Notes under the pieces: model-generated | Database searches by the model: none | Seen by the model: the letters and a program-made list of their open reading frames with translations, nothing else | What the model was told of the DNA's origin: nothing | Shown: positions 45,650-58,360 of the stretch, piece after piece | Numbering within the stretch: the stretch's first letter is position 1 | How the letters are laid out: each line of letters opens with the position of its first letter | Source of the DNA: Margaritifera margaritifera | Lineage: Eukaryota; Mollusca; Bivalvia; Unionida; Margaritiferidae | NCBI GenBank assembly: GCA_029931535.1 | Contig: JAQPZY010001621.1 | Span: 1,302,001 to 1,366,000, forward strand | DNA: 64,000 nt | Direction: 5' to 3' | Program-made: the position numbers and the translations under genes

Positions 45650-46770
45650 TTTAATGACTTTAGAGAGCAGACTTCATAGTCTGAACCATCTTATTTGCGA
45701 ATCTTGATGAACATTTCTGATAAATAAGTGCTAAAATGATCAGGGATGATATTTTTAATGCAGCGTGTCTCACTTTATCGTCAAAAAGCTATCGCGTTCA
45801 GTCTTGCTTGGTTGAATGTTTATTTTGGGACTCAATGAACTCATCCACATCGTGAACTTTATCATCTCTACTTTCAAATGGTTCTAACAGCTTGGTTTAG
45901 TGGATCAGACAAATCAAATAAATCCAAAGGCCGACGTCTGCTACCTGAACGTCCATTGTTTGTTTATAACAGAAAGTAAATCCTAAAACTCAATACTCTA
46001 TTTTATTTATTTATTTATTTTTTTTTTTTTATACACGTCTCGTTTAGTATGAAACAGTGCGGTATCGATACGTAATGCACAATTCCGACAATGTTAATCT
46101 AATGGAGGAAAAAATTAGTATATTATAATTATTGACTACTGCATTTGTATGTGAAAATATGAACGAGTTTTTTGTCCGAGCGATACTGCACAACGTTAGG
46201 AGTGCTCAGATAAAATGAGTTCATAACTTCCCATTTAAATATCGTAACTTATGCATTATATACTCATTATTCCTATATCTTGGGGTAATTCTAAAATGAA
46301 CCCATTTCGTATTCCTGTACAACGCATGGAGTAATATAGGTACTTTAACTTTCACAACAGATGCCTCGTTTTGAAGCCTGCACGTGCACCAGCAGTAACT
46401 CTCGTTATGAGGTAACATTCCAACGTCATTATAGATGTTAGTGGATTATTTAAAATTGCAACACTGAAAAAAAAATATTTTTAGACACGAGTCGTTCGGT
46501 ATAAAGCTGTGCAGTATTGAGAAATACTGCACGATTCTGACAGTGTGCAGTTAATGGAGACAAACAATAAGTATATACTAACTGGAAATTCTGTATATTA
46601 TTCCCATTCATCCCATTTGATCCCTATCTAGTTTCATTGATTTTTTAGTACCTAATATTTCACATACTGCAATATTTTTCATATTCACTTCAACAGCATT
46701 TTCCATACCTTCAGATTTTATTACATTTGGTATATAAGGCTTCATGTCTACAACAACTCAAAGTTTTACA
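45136..46770. other. No gene seen; microsatellite at 45577-45650
   Basis: Unique AT-rich DNA. A (TA)n run is followed by a (TG)n run at about 45577-45650 and a TTTA-rich stretch lies near 46010. Confidence 0.6.
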
Positions 46771-47213
46771 GTGTATTATTTGACAGAGTTACAACAATTA
46801 AATACGTTATATTATTTGACAGAGTTACAACTATTAAATACGTTATATTATTTGACAGAGATACAACTATTAAATACGTTATATTATTTGACAGAGTTAC
46901 AACTATTAAATACGTTATATTATTTGACAGAGATACAACTATTAAATACGTTATATTATTTCACAGAGTTACAACTATTAAATACGTTATATTATTTGAC
47001 AGAGTTACAACTATTAAATACGTTATATTATTTGACAGAGTTACAACTATTAAATACGTTATATTATTTCACAGAATTACAACTATTAAATACGTTATAT
47101 TATTTCACAGAGTTACAACTATTAAATACGTTATATTATTTCACAGAGTTACAACTATTAAATACGTTATATTATTTCACAGAGTTACAACTATTAAATA
47201 CGTTATATTATTT
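46771..47213. repeat. 36-bp tandem repeat with continuous ORF
   Basis: About 12 units of TTATATTATTTGACAGAGTT followed by ACAACTATTAAATACG. Because 36 is a multiple of three, the (+) frame 46744-47217 is open and reads as a 12-residue repeat (LYYLTELQLLNT). Variants change L to F (GAC to CAC) and L to I. No signal peptide or flanking coding sequence is seen, so this is treated as non-coding. Confidence 0.9.
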
Positions 47214-47738
47214 TTAATGTATATTTTTTCAATTTTCACACAATAACTCCTTGTCTTGTCAGTAGATTTGTCTCTCGTTAGATTCTCTTCCAAACTGAAT
47301 TTCCCTTGTGTAACATCATTGCACTTGTAAAGTTTATGAATTTTAAATGTCAATAGCTTATTGGTTTATTTTCTCTCCTTTCTTTCCATGCATTTACTTC
47401 TTTAAGAAAAAGTCCGCTCTTTACATCCTGACTGTTCACTCCATCTGTGTATGAATGACAACATATTAAAAAAGCGACTGATGATATATCGACCAACATC
47501 GCGTCGATACAGAAGAATTAAATAATAGTATTTGATTTCTTGTACTCACACAAAAACTAATCTTACATTTGGTTCTTTCTGTTGAAATTTAATTATTTTG
47601 CATCAGATTTATTTTCCTGAGCTTCAATCAAATAAAATAAAAATACTTGACACCTCGCAATCAACTCTGTCAGTCTCTCTTTCTCTTTACTTCGAACACA
47701 CATGATCACAAATCTTCAACCAATAAACAAATAATCAA

Positions 47739-47940
47739 TTAATCAGTCACAATTTTCACGTATATGAAACACATATAAAATAAAGATGTCGATGAGATGT
47801 TGTCACGTGACCAGTTACTTGGCACCGGTGTATAATCGGAGGACACCAAGATTATTCCACGAGTGCCAAATCTCCGGCGCAGCGTTGTATCTTTGGGCGC
47901 ATGTGCAGCAAACTGATCCTCACCAAGTGGTGCCCCACGT
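47739..47940 (-). CDS. Possible terminal coding exon (host gene?)
   Basis: On the reverse strand a good acceptor (CACTTTTCCTCCTTTCAG, AG at 47942-47941) is followed by an open frame of 66 codons. It reads RGAPLGEDQFAAHAPKDTTL, RRRFGTRGIILVSSDYTPVP then SNWSRDN and ends TAA (47741-47739). The stretch is GC-richer than its surroundings and free of repeat signatures. There is no recognised domain and no partner exon was found, so it could equally be chance. Confidence 0.25.
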
Positions 47941-48344
47941 CTGAAAGGAGGAAAAGTGAGATTAGGTTACGCTGAAAAGTGCCTGAAACAAATACACTGT
48001 ATATTATAATTTATGTCAATTCACCTATCTACGGTAGCCTATTAAGGTCACATAGAAAATAATAATAAAAACTCGAAATTTCGAAAGAAAACTAAAATAT
48101 TCGAGAAGAAAAATAAATAATTTCAAGAAAAAGCACATTGTTTCGAGAAACATAATACGAATTTTGAGAAATAAACTCGAAAATTCGAGAAGTGTTTACT
48201 TGTGGTTTTTTCTTTGATCCTAATAGGTTCCGTACCTATCGAAGTAACTCGTCAAAAACTTAATTAATGATCTGCTTCAATGCTACAAAAACTAAATGCT
48301 CGAAATCCCTCCAAACAATAAGACATTAGAATTTGAGAAGATAG

Positions 48345-48520
48345 TCTCTATCGGTCTAGATTTAGACATCGTGCTTAGGGAAGCCGCGTGTTCGATACCC
48401 AACCAGCACGGATCGGCAACCTCTGTGTCATTGGAAAAGACACTTAGCTCCAATTTCCTCGGCATGATATAGACAATAAAGTTGTTACAAAGTGCCGTTA
48501 AAACCAACCACACAAAATCT
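48345..48520 (+). mobile_element. tRNA-derived SINE
   Basis: A degraded A-box region (GGTCTAGATTTAGACATCG), a B box in GCGTGTTCGATACCC, the shared central GACACTTAGCTCCAATTTCC and a GTGCCGTTAAAACCAACCA tail. Confidence 0.7.
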
Positions 48521-48698
48521 CAGAAGACAACATCACGTCATATTCTAAAATATGCATGAATCTATTTTAACAGGTAAACAGTTATTGGACAGAACTGCCA
48601 AAATGCTTGTACGGTCAATGTAGAAAACCTTTGATCAAATAACTCGAGCGATGTGGTGCAAACAGTAAACCGTATATTTTATGGTAAATATTTTAGAA

Positions 48699-48840
48699 TA
48701 TTTCAACAAACAAAACATGGCGGTCTTTTTAAGATAAGAAAAAATGTGATTATAACCATATAGTCATAATATTTCAACAAACAAAACATGGCGGTCTTTT
48801 TAAGATAAGAAAAAATGTGATTATAACCATATAGTCATAA
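48699..48840. repeat. 71-bp tandem duplication
   Basis: ATTTCAACAAACAAAACATG, GCGGTCTTTTTAAGATAAGA and following bases to ATAGTCATAAT occur twice, virtually identical. Confidence 0.9.
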
Positions 48841-48844
48841 TATT

Positions 48845-50455
48845 TCATAGTATCCTGAAAGATTTTTTTTTTAAATGTACGAAGTATTTTGATGTATTAT
48901 TAAAACAGCCCTCTGCTTATCAAAATGAAAATTGCCATATTTTTAGCTAAACCAGAGCATTATGTCCATGATAAGGAAAGGGCTAGGATAGTGGTGCAAA
49001 TAAATACCCCGTACGTTGTGCATGTTACATTCATAATTTAATATCGATATGCACAAAATTAAAAACTGTGGAGTCATAATTACCTGACATTTTTTCAATT
49101 TAAAAAAATCACATAATCCGATAATGTATCTGTAATTAGATCAAAGGTAAACATAACCCTATGTCACTGACGTTAAAGCGTTTGAAAGAGGGCCACTGGT
49201 TATTTTACTGAGCAATTGTTGTGTCCAAAGATAGTAAAATATTTGTACAGAGAAGTGCATTGTTGAGCTATTCAGCTACATTGATTCTCTGTGGAGCTGA
49301 GCTTTGTCTCCTGTTTTATTTGTTTTCAAATATTTACAAGGCCTGCAGTACAATGACAGTGTCGCAAATTTTCCGAACTAACATCGGTCTCTATAGTTTA
49401 ACTGGTTTTTGTTCATCTGTCGCTCGTGTGTAAAGGGTAGTAGAAAATTTTCTGACACAAAAGTTTTACCCCTTTGTATCACTTAAGGCGTATGAATTTA
49501 TATTTTAATGATCATTCTAGGCCCCTTTAAAGGAAAGAAAATCTTTAAGGGCCGAACCCACACTATAAAAGCCGGATTATGATATCGGGTCTCGTTCTCA
49601 CGCCATCTGTTGTTGATATATAATCGCTTTTCGCACTCTGTTTGTTTGTTTTCTTTTCTTTTCGTGGGTTGGATAATACCACCACCACAACGCTGAACAT
49701 TATGTAGTAAAATCCCACCTGGAGAAAACTGTATACTTTGATAACTGCATCACACTCAATTTAGATTGCATTTGATGCAATATTTTCTGTGCAGTGGCTT
49801 TGGTGCAGAATGGGAAGATTTTGCGAAAGAAGTTCGAGGAAAATGTCAGGAATTCTTTACTTCACAATGAAGAATCTCTGAGCTGAAAAAGACAGTTTGG
49901 TTTTTTTTTAAAACATTGTATTATGTTTGCATTTCAATGTGTGAAAATAGACCTAATGTAGGATCAGTCAACGTACTCATATATTAATGCGCAAAGACGA
50001 TATGCTAAGGTTTAGATCACCCTTGGGCCAAAACAGCCTTCCGGCAGTGATATATTCTGAAAGAGTATGAGCTGTGAGGAGCGTGTATTAGAATGAGAAA
50101 ATATATATTTAAAGTTTTTATTTCTATCGTTTTTTATTCTCCAATCCTAATATTTACCTTTTTTGTCAAATCTAAGACACGAAGCACCATATTTCTAACG
50201 AGTGTGATATTGCGCCAAAAGTTATATCTTATTGCAGACGAGAATACAGGTATAGTATAATAGATAAATATTATAAATTTTATATGTAAATCAAATAACA
50301 GTAAAAGAAAGAAATCTGCAATAATTATCATTATGTCTTTTTAATTTTACCTTGAATGTTTTCATCGTATTCTGACCCATTAGAAATCGTCATGTAAAAT
50401 AGGTAATGTAAATCGAACATCAAACATGACGTCAAATCATATTGGTAGAAAATAA
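48845..50455. other. No gene seen
   Basis: Unique AT-rich DNA. ORFs at 49221-49433 (+) and 50134-50331 (-) have hydrophobic stretches but no domain or splice context. Confidence 0.55.
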
Positions 50456-50458
50456 CAC

Positions 50459-50733
50459 TACTCTGGTATCGTTAAGAGTTCCATCATATCAATACTCTGG
50501 TATCGTTAAGAGTTCCATCATATCAATACTCTGGTATCGTTAAGAGTTCCATCATATCAATACTCTGGTATCGTTAAGAGTTCCATCATATAAATACTCT
50601 GGTATCGTTAAGAGTTCCATCATATCAATACTCTGGTATCGTTAAGAGTTCCATCATATCAATACTCTGGTATCGTTCAGAGTTCCATCATATCAATACT
50701 CTGGTATCGTTAAGAGTTCCATCATATCAATCA
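50459..50733. repeat. 34-bp tandem repeat, about 8 units
   Basis: The unit is TACTCTGGTATCGTTAAGAG followed by TTCCATCATATCAA, with rare point variants. Confidence 0.95.
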
Positions 50734-51078
50734 ACCGTACTTAACAACACCTTCTCTTGTTTTGTCTATTTCACTATGACCAAACAGCAGGAACAACAGC
50801 TGTTGTATGGCGTGGATGATTGTACAAAGTTGTATTACGCATTTTAGCTCTAAGGGGCACAAACTGACTAGGTCCCGTACATATTGCGAATGTATAGTGA
50901 CATCATGCTTTGATAATTTATCAAGTATCTATTGAATTTTGCTTTAAATTTCCATTTTTTTGTGTAGTTTTTTATCAATTAGAACAAATTTAATTAGAAC
51001 AAATTTTCTATGCAAACGAGGGTGGATAGGGCATAAAACACATAATTGAACTTTGAATTAGTATCTGTTAGAGGTATG

Positions 51079-51505
51079 TAGGGCCGGTTTAACCACTAGG
51101 CAAACTAGGCGGTCGCATAGAGCGGCAAAAATAAAAAATAAAAATAAAAATAAAAAAGTTGGGGGTTGGGGCGGCAAAAAAAACCCATGTATTTCTTTTA
51201 GTACATATTTTGGGTAAAGTTTCAAACATTGAAAATGTACATTTAGTATCATAGTATTATAGTACATAGTATCATAGTATCATAGTACATTTAGTATCAT
51301 AGTATTATAGTACATAGTATCATAGTATCATAGTACATTTAGTATCATAGTATTCTCCTTTATCATGTAAACTAAATCTGAAATTATAAATGCAGAATTT
51401 TAATTCACACTAATGCACAATATTCATTTTTGAAAGTTAATTGTGAGGGAGGGGGCGCAAGGCTGAAGGTTCGCCCCGGGCGCCAAATACCCTTGCAGCG
51501 GCCCT
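51079..51505. mobile_element. hAT-like non-autonomous element
   Basis: The left end AGGGCCGGTTTAACCACTAG and the right end, reversed, AGGGCCGCTGCAAGGGTATT are imperfect inverted repeats. AAATAAAAATA runs and TAGTATCATAGTAC repeats (51245-51350) fill the interior. A convincing 8-bp duplication was not found. Confidence 0.5.
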
Positions 51506-51689
51506 GGTGGTAAAATAAACTGCTTTGCAACTCGAATTTTCGAGTGCTAATCCTGGTGCTATCACGCGAAAAGGATAGCGAATCTACGTTGCTGACTGTG
51601 CTCTAGAGTTTGACAAATACATTTTGTTAAAATTTATTTCACAATCGATATGAATTAATTGAGAATAACGTTATTTGTTTTGCTTTTAG

Positions 51690-51835
51690 TACACTGGCCC
51701 GTTTAGAAAATGTATATCATAGTACACTGGCCCGTTTAGAAAATGTATATCATAGTACACTGGCCCGTTTAGAAAATGTATATCATAGTACACTGACCCG
51801 TTTAGAAAATGTGTATCATAGTACATTTCAAAACT
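51690..51835. repeat. 33-bp tandem repeat, about 4 units
   Basis: The unit is TAGTACACTGGCCCGTTTAG followed by AAAATGTATATCA. The reverse ORF over it reflects the period of 33. Confidence 0.95.
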
Positions 51836-53795
51836 TATTACAACCGTGTTCACATGCACACAATTTTCACGCGGTGTACATATTTGCACATGTGCAACTT
51901 CACACATGTATATATTAGATTATTACATATTGAAGCAACTACTGGCAGAGTCATCCGTGTCCTCGAATCATATTTCTGGTATACTTTATCCTTTTACCCT
52001 CCAACTCCACTGAGGAAAAAAGGCAACGAGAAATATTATTAAATAAAATAAATTAACACGTGTTTTTAGTCCATCGTCTTGCTATTAACCATATGAGTTT
52101 TGGTATGAAGATTATTTTCATACTATTTAGGTTTTTATCTATGGCATTACATTCACCATCTATCTATCTAACCAACCAATCAGCCAGCCATCATACGATA
52201 CCTGCCACAGAACGTCTTAGAATAAACAATAAAGCCTATATAAATACATGCAATAATTTTTTTTTTTTTAAATTGAAATCAGAACCAAGTAGCCTTGTTA
52301 AGACTTATTATCTAAACTGAAATTAGCCAAGTTTTAAAGAAAGAAACACGTTATAATTTCTTGGCTCTATTTGTAACACATTAATTAAAATACACTCTAA
52401 GTAATATTTTGTTGTGCGTTCACTTGCTAAAATGTGCAGACAGTGTAAATTTACTCTTGTGCACATTTTTCCTTGGAACTACCGGCGGAGATGGTGAAAA
52501 TGTACATACTGTGCAAATTAACACGCATGTGCAAATCTCTTCACATAAGAAAATTGACTTACGTACGTAAATTTGAAGCATGTAAACTGGGTACATGGTA
52601 TTAATGGGTCGCTGTCTCTTATTATTAAGAACGGTATTATTTATTCTTCCAAGCGCAATGGTTATTGTTATACACACCGTTCGTACGTACGTGTGTAATG
52701 TCATTGAACTCCACCAACACCGTCGAAATTAGAACTTGAAACATGGGTCAGTAGTAATACTTTGAATGTAGATTTTGCAAAGAATTTTGTAATTTTTATC
52801 TGACTCCTAGGAGCGGCGATAGGTGGTTACGGCGCCCATTAGTGTCATGTGACTAAAACAATTGAGATCCCAGCATTGCTGCGCCACGCAAAGTTGAGGA
52901 AATGTATTTTGATCAAATCTTGTGTCCACCCTATAAACCATACCCACGCCAGGTAAAGTTGAGAAATGGTGTTTCGGTCAAATTTAGAGTCAAGGTCACA
53001 AGCAACTTGTCGTTAACCATTCGTTTTCGCCAAAACATTTTGAGAAACGATACTAAGGACTCTTAAAGGAACTTAATGTATACTTGTAATTATTTTACTG
53101 AGATCCTGTTATGGTTAAGATTTTATTTCATTGTCAACATATTAAAAATATTTAGGTATAATTGGAAGAAAAGAGAGTAGAAGCAAACATAGGAGTCTGC
53201 TGGGGGTGGGCAGTTTTGTTTTTTGTTTGTTTGTTTGTTTGTTTGTTTTACTATTCGTATCTCGTTGTCAAATGATTTATTTGAACATCTGAAATAACTG
53301 AAATTAATAGTATATGAAAAGTCGTGTTTTTTCACTGTTTGTCTCTGTCTGTCTGTCTGTCTCGCTCTCTTCTAGATACAAGAGGAATTAATGGAAAAGA
53401 GTAGAATTGGCAAGCGATGATCTTCGAGCATATGCGCATAAAATCATAATCCTTTTTGTTCGCTCTACCATCACACTATCCATATAAAGTTTCATAAGTG
53501 AAAATTATGACCATAAATCACAACAACCACCCGTTTTTAAGCTGTGGTTAGCTTTATCTTGCTCATCATTGGTACAGCCTTTCATAAAGCACAGATTTTG
53601 AACTTTTACTTCTTCGTTTGTAAAAGAAAATGTTTACTTCTCATTGAAAAAAACATTTTCCTCCATTTAATTCGGGTTTTAACAAATGCGACTTAATTGA
53701 CGGTATATTATTTCTATGTTTAGTCCAGAATGCCTACACAACAGAAAATGCAATATAGTTCACTGTCAGTAATAGTAATAAAAATAATAACAACA

Positions 53796-53828
<33 letters not shown>

Positions 53829-54180
53829 AACTTTAAACTCGGCGTTGTGCATCCGAAATACATTTCCTGAGGAGTGCTTCCAAACATCAAAATATTGTTA
53901 TATCACTGATGTGAGTGAGTTCTTGCTTGTGAGCGTGAATGTGAGTGTATGTTTGGCTAATACTTTCCAGCGCATTTCTTTGTGGTGCAGTTTCAATACA
54001 CTGTGTAGCAGTTGTAATACACTCCTGTTTTATTACGCTCTAGAGAGTTCAAAACTAGTTGAATAACACACTAGAGTTAATTAAATCCAGTATCAAAATA
54101 AATTGGAGTGTTTTCAAATTTGCATGAGAGTAGTTATTAAGCATTTTCCCTATTTACCGAACACTCCCCTTGATTTTTGC
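51836..54180. other. No gene seen; simple repeats
   Basis: Unique AT-rich sequence with (GTTT)n near 53224-53250, (GTCT)n near 53340-53362 and a poly-A run at 53795-53826. Nothing coding is supported. Confidence 0.6.
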
Positions 54181-54184
54181 ACTG

Positions 54185-54570
54185 ATATATGACACTTGGT
54201 AAATGATATATGACACTTCGTACGCAATAAATGATATATGACACTTCATACGCAATAAATGATATATGACACTTCGTACGCAATAAATGATATATGACAC
54301 TTCATTCGCAATAAATGAAATATGACACTTGGTACGCAATAAATGAAATATGACACTTCATACGCAATAAATGATATATGACACTTCATACGTAATAAAT
54401 GATATATGACACTTCATACGCAATAAATGATATATGACACTTCATACGCAATAAATGATATATGACACTTCATACGCAATAAATGATATATGACACTTGG
54501 TACGCAATAAATGATATATGACACTTCGTACGCAATAAATGAAATATGACACTTCATACGATATAAATGT
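54185..54570. repeat. 28-bp tandem repeat, about 14 units
   Basis: The unit is ATGATATATGACACTTCATA followed by CGCAATAA, with TTCGTACG and TTGGTACG variants. Confidence 0.95.
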
Positions 54571-55600
54571 AAAGCTAATATTATTTTGTTGTTTTACATA
54601 TTAGCATATTATATATTAATTAGTGGATGTGAATATTGGTGTATTTATGGAATAACTGAAAAAGAAACCAGTTAGTTATCCCTATTGATGCAAAATAACC
54701 ATACAATACCAAATGACTCAGTATTAAGTTAAAATAATATAAATACATGTATTCTATGATATACAAAGTAAAAGCATTTATAAATTCACTTTAGACAAAC
54801 TCGTCCTTGAGCACATATAAGTAAAAACAAAACATACAAAAGAACGACTCGTTCAATTAGCTTCATATATACGAGATTTGGAATCGGCAGCTCAATAAAT
54901 GACCACCCTTTATTATTAAAAAGGCAAAACTCTGTATTCCAAGAAAATATGTCAGACTAAGTCCAAATGATAATCTATGGTATGACAGCTTTATTAAAAA
55001 ATCTAGTAAATCAAGTAACCAACTTACCCCCCCCAAAAAAAAAAAAAAAAAAAAAAAAAAAACAAAAAAAAAAAAAAAAACTATCGAGAGCATGAATCCC
55101 AACCACTGAGGAAAAATATTAAAAGAACTTAGAAATCACATCAGCAATCTTAAAAAGTATGTAAATGAAAAATGTATGAAAATATGGACAATCTTGAGTC
55201 TAATATTGGAAATTATTAAGATGTTCTGTCAGAAATACACCGTTTCCCCTCTAACATGTAAATGGATGTGAAACTAAATACTTCTCCCGTTATAAAAAGC
55301 TACCAATTATAGAACAATATCCCTTTTTAGTTCCGTAGGAAAAAATATGGATAGGGTCATATTCAAATATTTAAGGACCGACCATTTAATTTTTGGAGTG
55401 TGGGGGAGGGGGGGGGGTGACTTTTGGGCAAACAGATGTCCGGACACCAAATAGATGGAAAAAAAAAAAAAAAATAAAAAAAAATTGATAAAGAAACAAA
55501 TATCCAGGTCTAGTTTGAAAGAAAACCACGGCCTCCTTCCCGCCCCCTAAAATAATATGCTTTTAAAACGATCTACTTTTACAAGTGCCAGTCAGAATTC
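54571..55600. other. No gene seen; poly-A tracts
   Basis: AT-rich DNA with long A runs at about 55035-55079 and 55460-55485 and a G-rich run near 55405-55418. Confidence 0.6.
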
Positions 55601-57010
55601 CGATCTTGTCATTTTACTACTCACCAGCTCATAAATATTTATCATCAAGTTTGTACAGCTCTAAACAATAATGAAAATATGTAAATGGTCTTCTGTGATA
55701 TTTGCAATGCTTTTAACCAGGTTTGGCGTTCTGGTCTTTTGTACAAATTAAGAACATATGGTATTAGACATGCAGGTTTAGAATGATTTAGAAGCTACCT
55801 GTTTGAGAGAAAACAGTGATTGCGGCTAAACTCATGTCAATTGGAATTTAAACCCGCTCAAACTGGTGTTTCACATACGGTCAGTTTTAGGGTCGCTACT
55901 CTCTTTTTTTCTATATACAAACAATATTGATGACGATATGTTCAGTCTTGCGAGATAATTTGCTGATGATAGCTCTTTGGCATATTTGTGAAAAAATGTT
56001 GATGAAATTGAACATGTTTTGAACATTGATCCTGAAATTCTAAAGATTTGGTTCAAATCTAGTCTTGGACAACGAAATACTCTGCATTACGCGATGTCAT
56101 AAACATTTGGATGCAACTTTCAGTAATGATGGAAAATGGCCATCACATATACGATCTCTATTCATTCTGTGTTCAAAATGGCGGGATCACTTGGGGCATT
56201 AAAATTTAAATTAGCCAATAATTCTTGTCATTTATGAGACTACGGTGAGAGTATGCAGATGTTGTTTGGAACAGTTATTATCCAGAAGACTCAGATAGGT
56301 TAGAAAAAAAAATCCAATTGGAGGCAGTACGAATTGTTACTTGCTTTACCAGAAGTACCAGAATTTAAAACCTGTAATGGGAAAATGGTTGGCCAAAATT
56401 ATACAAAAAATGAATATGTAATGAATTATGTACCGTTTATAAAATTATAGATAATCAATGACTACTTTATCTTTATGAGTTATTAGCACCTCTCATTGTC
56501 ATTCTAACAACTTATAATGTAAGCAATAGATTTTCTTTCCAAATTCCAAATTTTAGATTAGAAATATCAAGCAGATCCTATATCAACTCGACCCTATCTC
56601 AGTGAAAAAAAAAATGGCTTTAAACGACGTAAGATTTTCCTATCCATTTCGTGAATTCATACGATTTATAATTTATGAAAAATCTCAACCTCCCCAATAC
56701 TACACATACGATGAGAGTAAATATTGCATCATCCATGAAAGAATTATAAATAATTGTAGTGCTAATTAACTATTTCATTCAATCGTCGTTGTAATTGTGG
56801 AAAGGCGCCTGAAACTGCATTTAATTATTTTTTAGAGTGTAAACGTTGTGTAGATTATTTTTTTTTGCGACAACTGACCTGTCCCTTCAAGGTTCATCGC
56901 AATTATCGCATGATGAAAATTGCAAAGTGTTTAAAGCTAGTCAAGATTTATTGAAGAAACAACGAGATTTTATATTAATTTTCTTCATATGCATGCAAAT
57001 GATCCAAATG
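55600..57010 (+). pseudogene. LINE ORF2 remnant: reverse transcriptase and C-terminal part
   Basis: Frames on the (+) strand give DICNAFNQVWRSGLLYKLRT (55695; RT palm region), then LEFKPAQTGVSHTVSF and FADDSSLAYL (about 55960-55985; the catalytic DD box is intact). Beyond this come KHLDATFSNDGKWPSHIRS, YADVVWNSYYPEDSDRLEKK then IQLEAVRIVT (about 56250-56335), and a Cys motif NCGKAPETAFNYFLEC (about 56795-56845). The order matches non-LTR retrotransposon ORF2 of the CR1/Jockey-like groups. Multiple frameshifts and stops show it is dead. No endonuclease domain is seen upstream, as expected for a 5'-truncated copy. Confidence 0.75.
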
Positions 57011-57062
57011 ATCCTTATAGTACCTATATAAATATAGTTGTATCACGCATAGTCATGCATTG

Positions 57063-57064
<2 letters not shown>

Positions 57065-57128
<64 letters not shown>
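57065..57128. repeat. (CT)n microsatellite
   Basis: An uninterrupted CT dinucleotide run of about 60 bases just after the LINE remnant. Confidence 0.95.
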
Positions 57129-57129
<1 letters not shown>

Positions 57130-57130
<1 letters not shown>

Positions 57131-57948
57131 TTATGCTAGGTGCTTTGATGTAGGGGTAAGAGCTGTACCTAAGCTTGAGAACTTATTGCCCAACCCGTAT
57201 CGCGTATTTAATATAGTAATGTTTAAACTAAGATACACAAAAGGATTGAAATGCTGTTGCTTTTGTATATAGGTACGTATTCTTAAAAAGATGAAATAAA
57301 ATGTAAAGTAAGTACTATATAAGAAATTATTTCTTAGAAGGAGAAAGAAATATTTTTCATAGACTTATTGTGTATTCGGACTTACTTTAAAAAAGTTTAA
57401 ACTGTTTAAAGAAGCTCACGTGTTTTCGAAGACTAATTTTGTTGGTAGGTGTACACAGTTTTCAGTTCAGTTTATTCTAGTGCATTGCAATACTAACTTT
57501 TGTCACCTCCACTGATATGTAATTTGAGCATATCGTATACAAATCATAGTACAGTAACAATCTTGTTCATAATAATATATTTTAGTTAGATTTTCGGCAA
57601 AGAAATGAAATAATGCAAAGTTCAGTATCTATATATTTAAATAACTAAACAGAAAACTGTTTCTTCTCGTTACATTTCTGTTAATCACTATCTGAGGAAT
57701 ACTTTGATACAATCAGAAAATTGTCAACCGATGTGCATCTGAAGCGCATGTGCCAATCTTCATTAATTATTTATAATCTATCAATAACGTAGACAAATAT
57801 ATTACAATCAACAGAACCTAGGGCTGCAACGGGAACCAGATTTATGGCTGAAGTATTCGGAGTGGCAGACTCGACTCGAATTTGCATGTTCAAAATTGCC
57901 ATCACCGACAAAAATTCTTTCAGGTCCGAGATCATGGCATATTGACCT

Positions 57949-57980
<32 letters not shown>

Positions 57981-58270
57981 CATAATGAACAATAACCCAA
58001 AATTCTGCTTTAAGGCAGATTTCCCCAAAGTAGCTGAAGTAAGAAGAAAATCATAAGTAAAACCTTTTCCAAATAGTGGTTAGGAGTTGTCTCCTCTTTA
58101 TGTCGCGTGCTCAAGACCAAGATTTGGACTCTAGTTTAAGATGAACCCGACTGATACTCAGGTACTCACTGCAGCACTAATAATCTATTAAAGCTAAACG
58201 AATCATTTAACTGACAATAACCACACAATTAGTACTCTTCAGCATCATAATTGACGTTTTTGTGTGTGTT
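57130..58270. other. No gene seen; (CA)n at 57948-57975
   Basis: AT-rich unique sequence without supported coding regions. Confidence 0.6.
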
Positions 58271-58273
58271 TGC

Positions 58274-58274
<1 letters not shown>

Positions 58275-58357
<83 letters not shown>
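58275..58357. repeat. (TA)n microsatellite
   Basis: About 40 TA dinucleotides; the reverse ORF with alternating Tyr/Ile is an artefact. Confidence 0.95.

Positions 58358-58359
<2 letters not shown>

Positions 58360-58360
<1 letters not shown>

Noticed and set aside
54863..55102. Phe-rich reverse ORF that looks like a membrane protein
   Set aside because: The hydrophobic run is a poly-A tract read on the reverse strand.
57060..57272. ORF beginning with a Leu/Ser repeat
   Set aside because: It is the (CT)n microsatellite translated.
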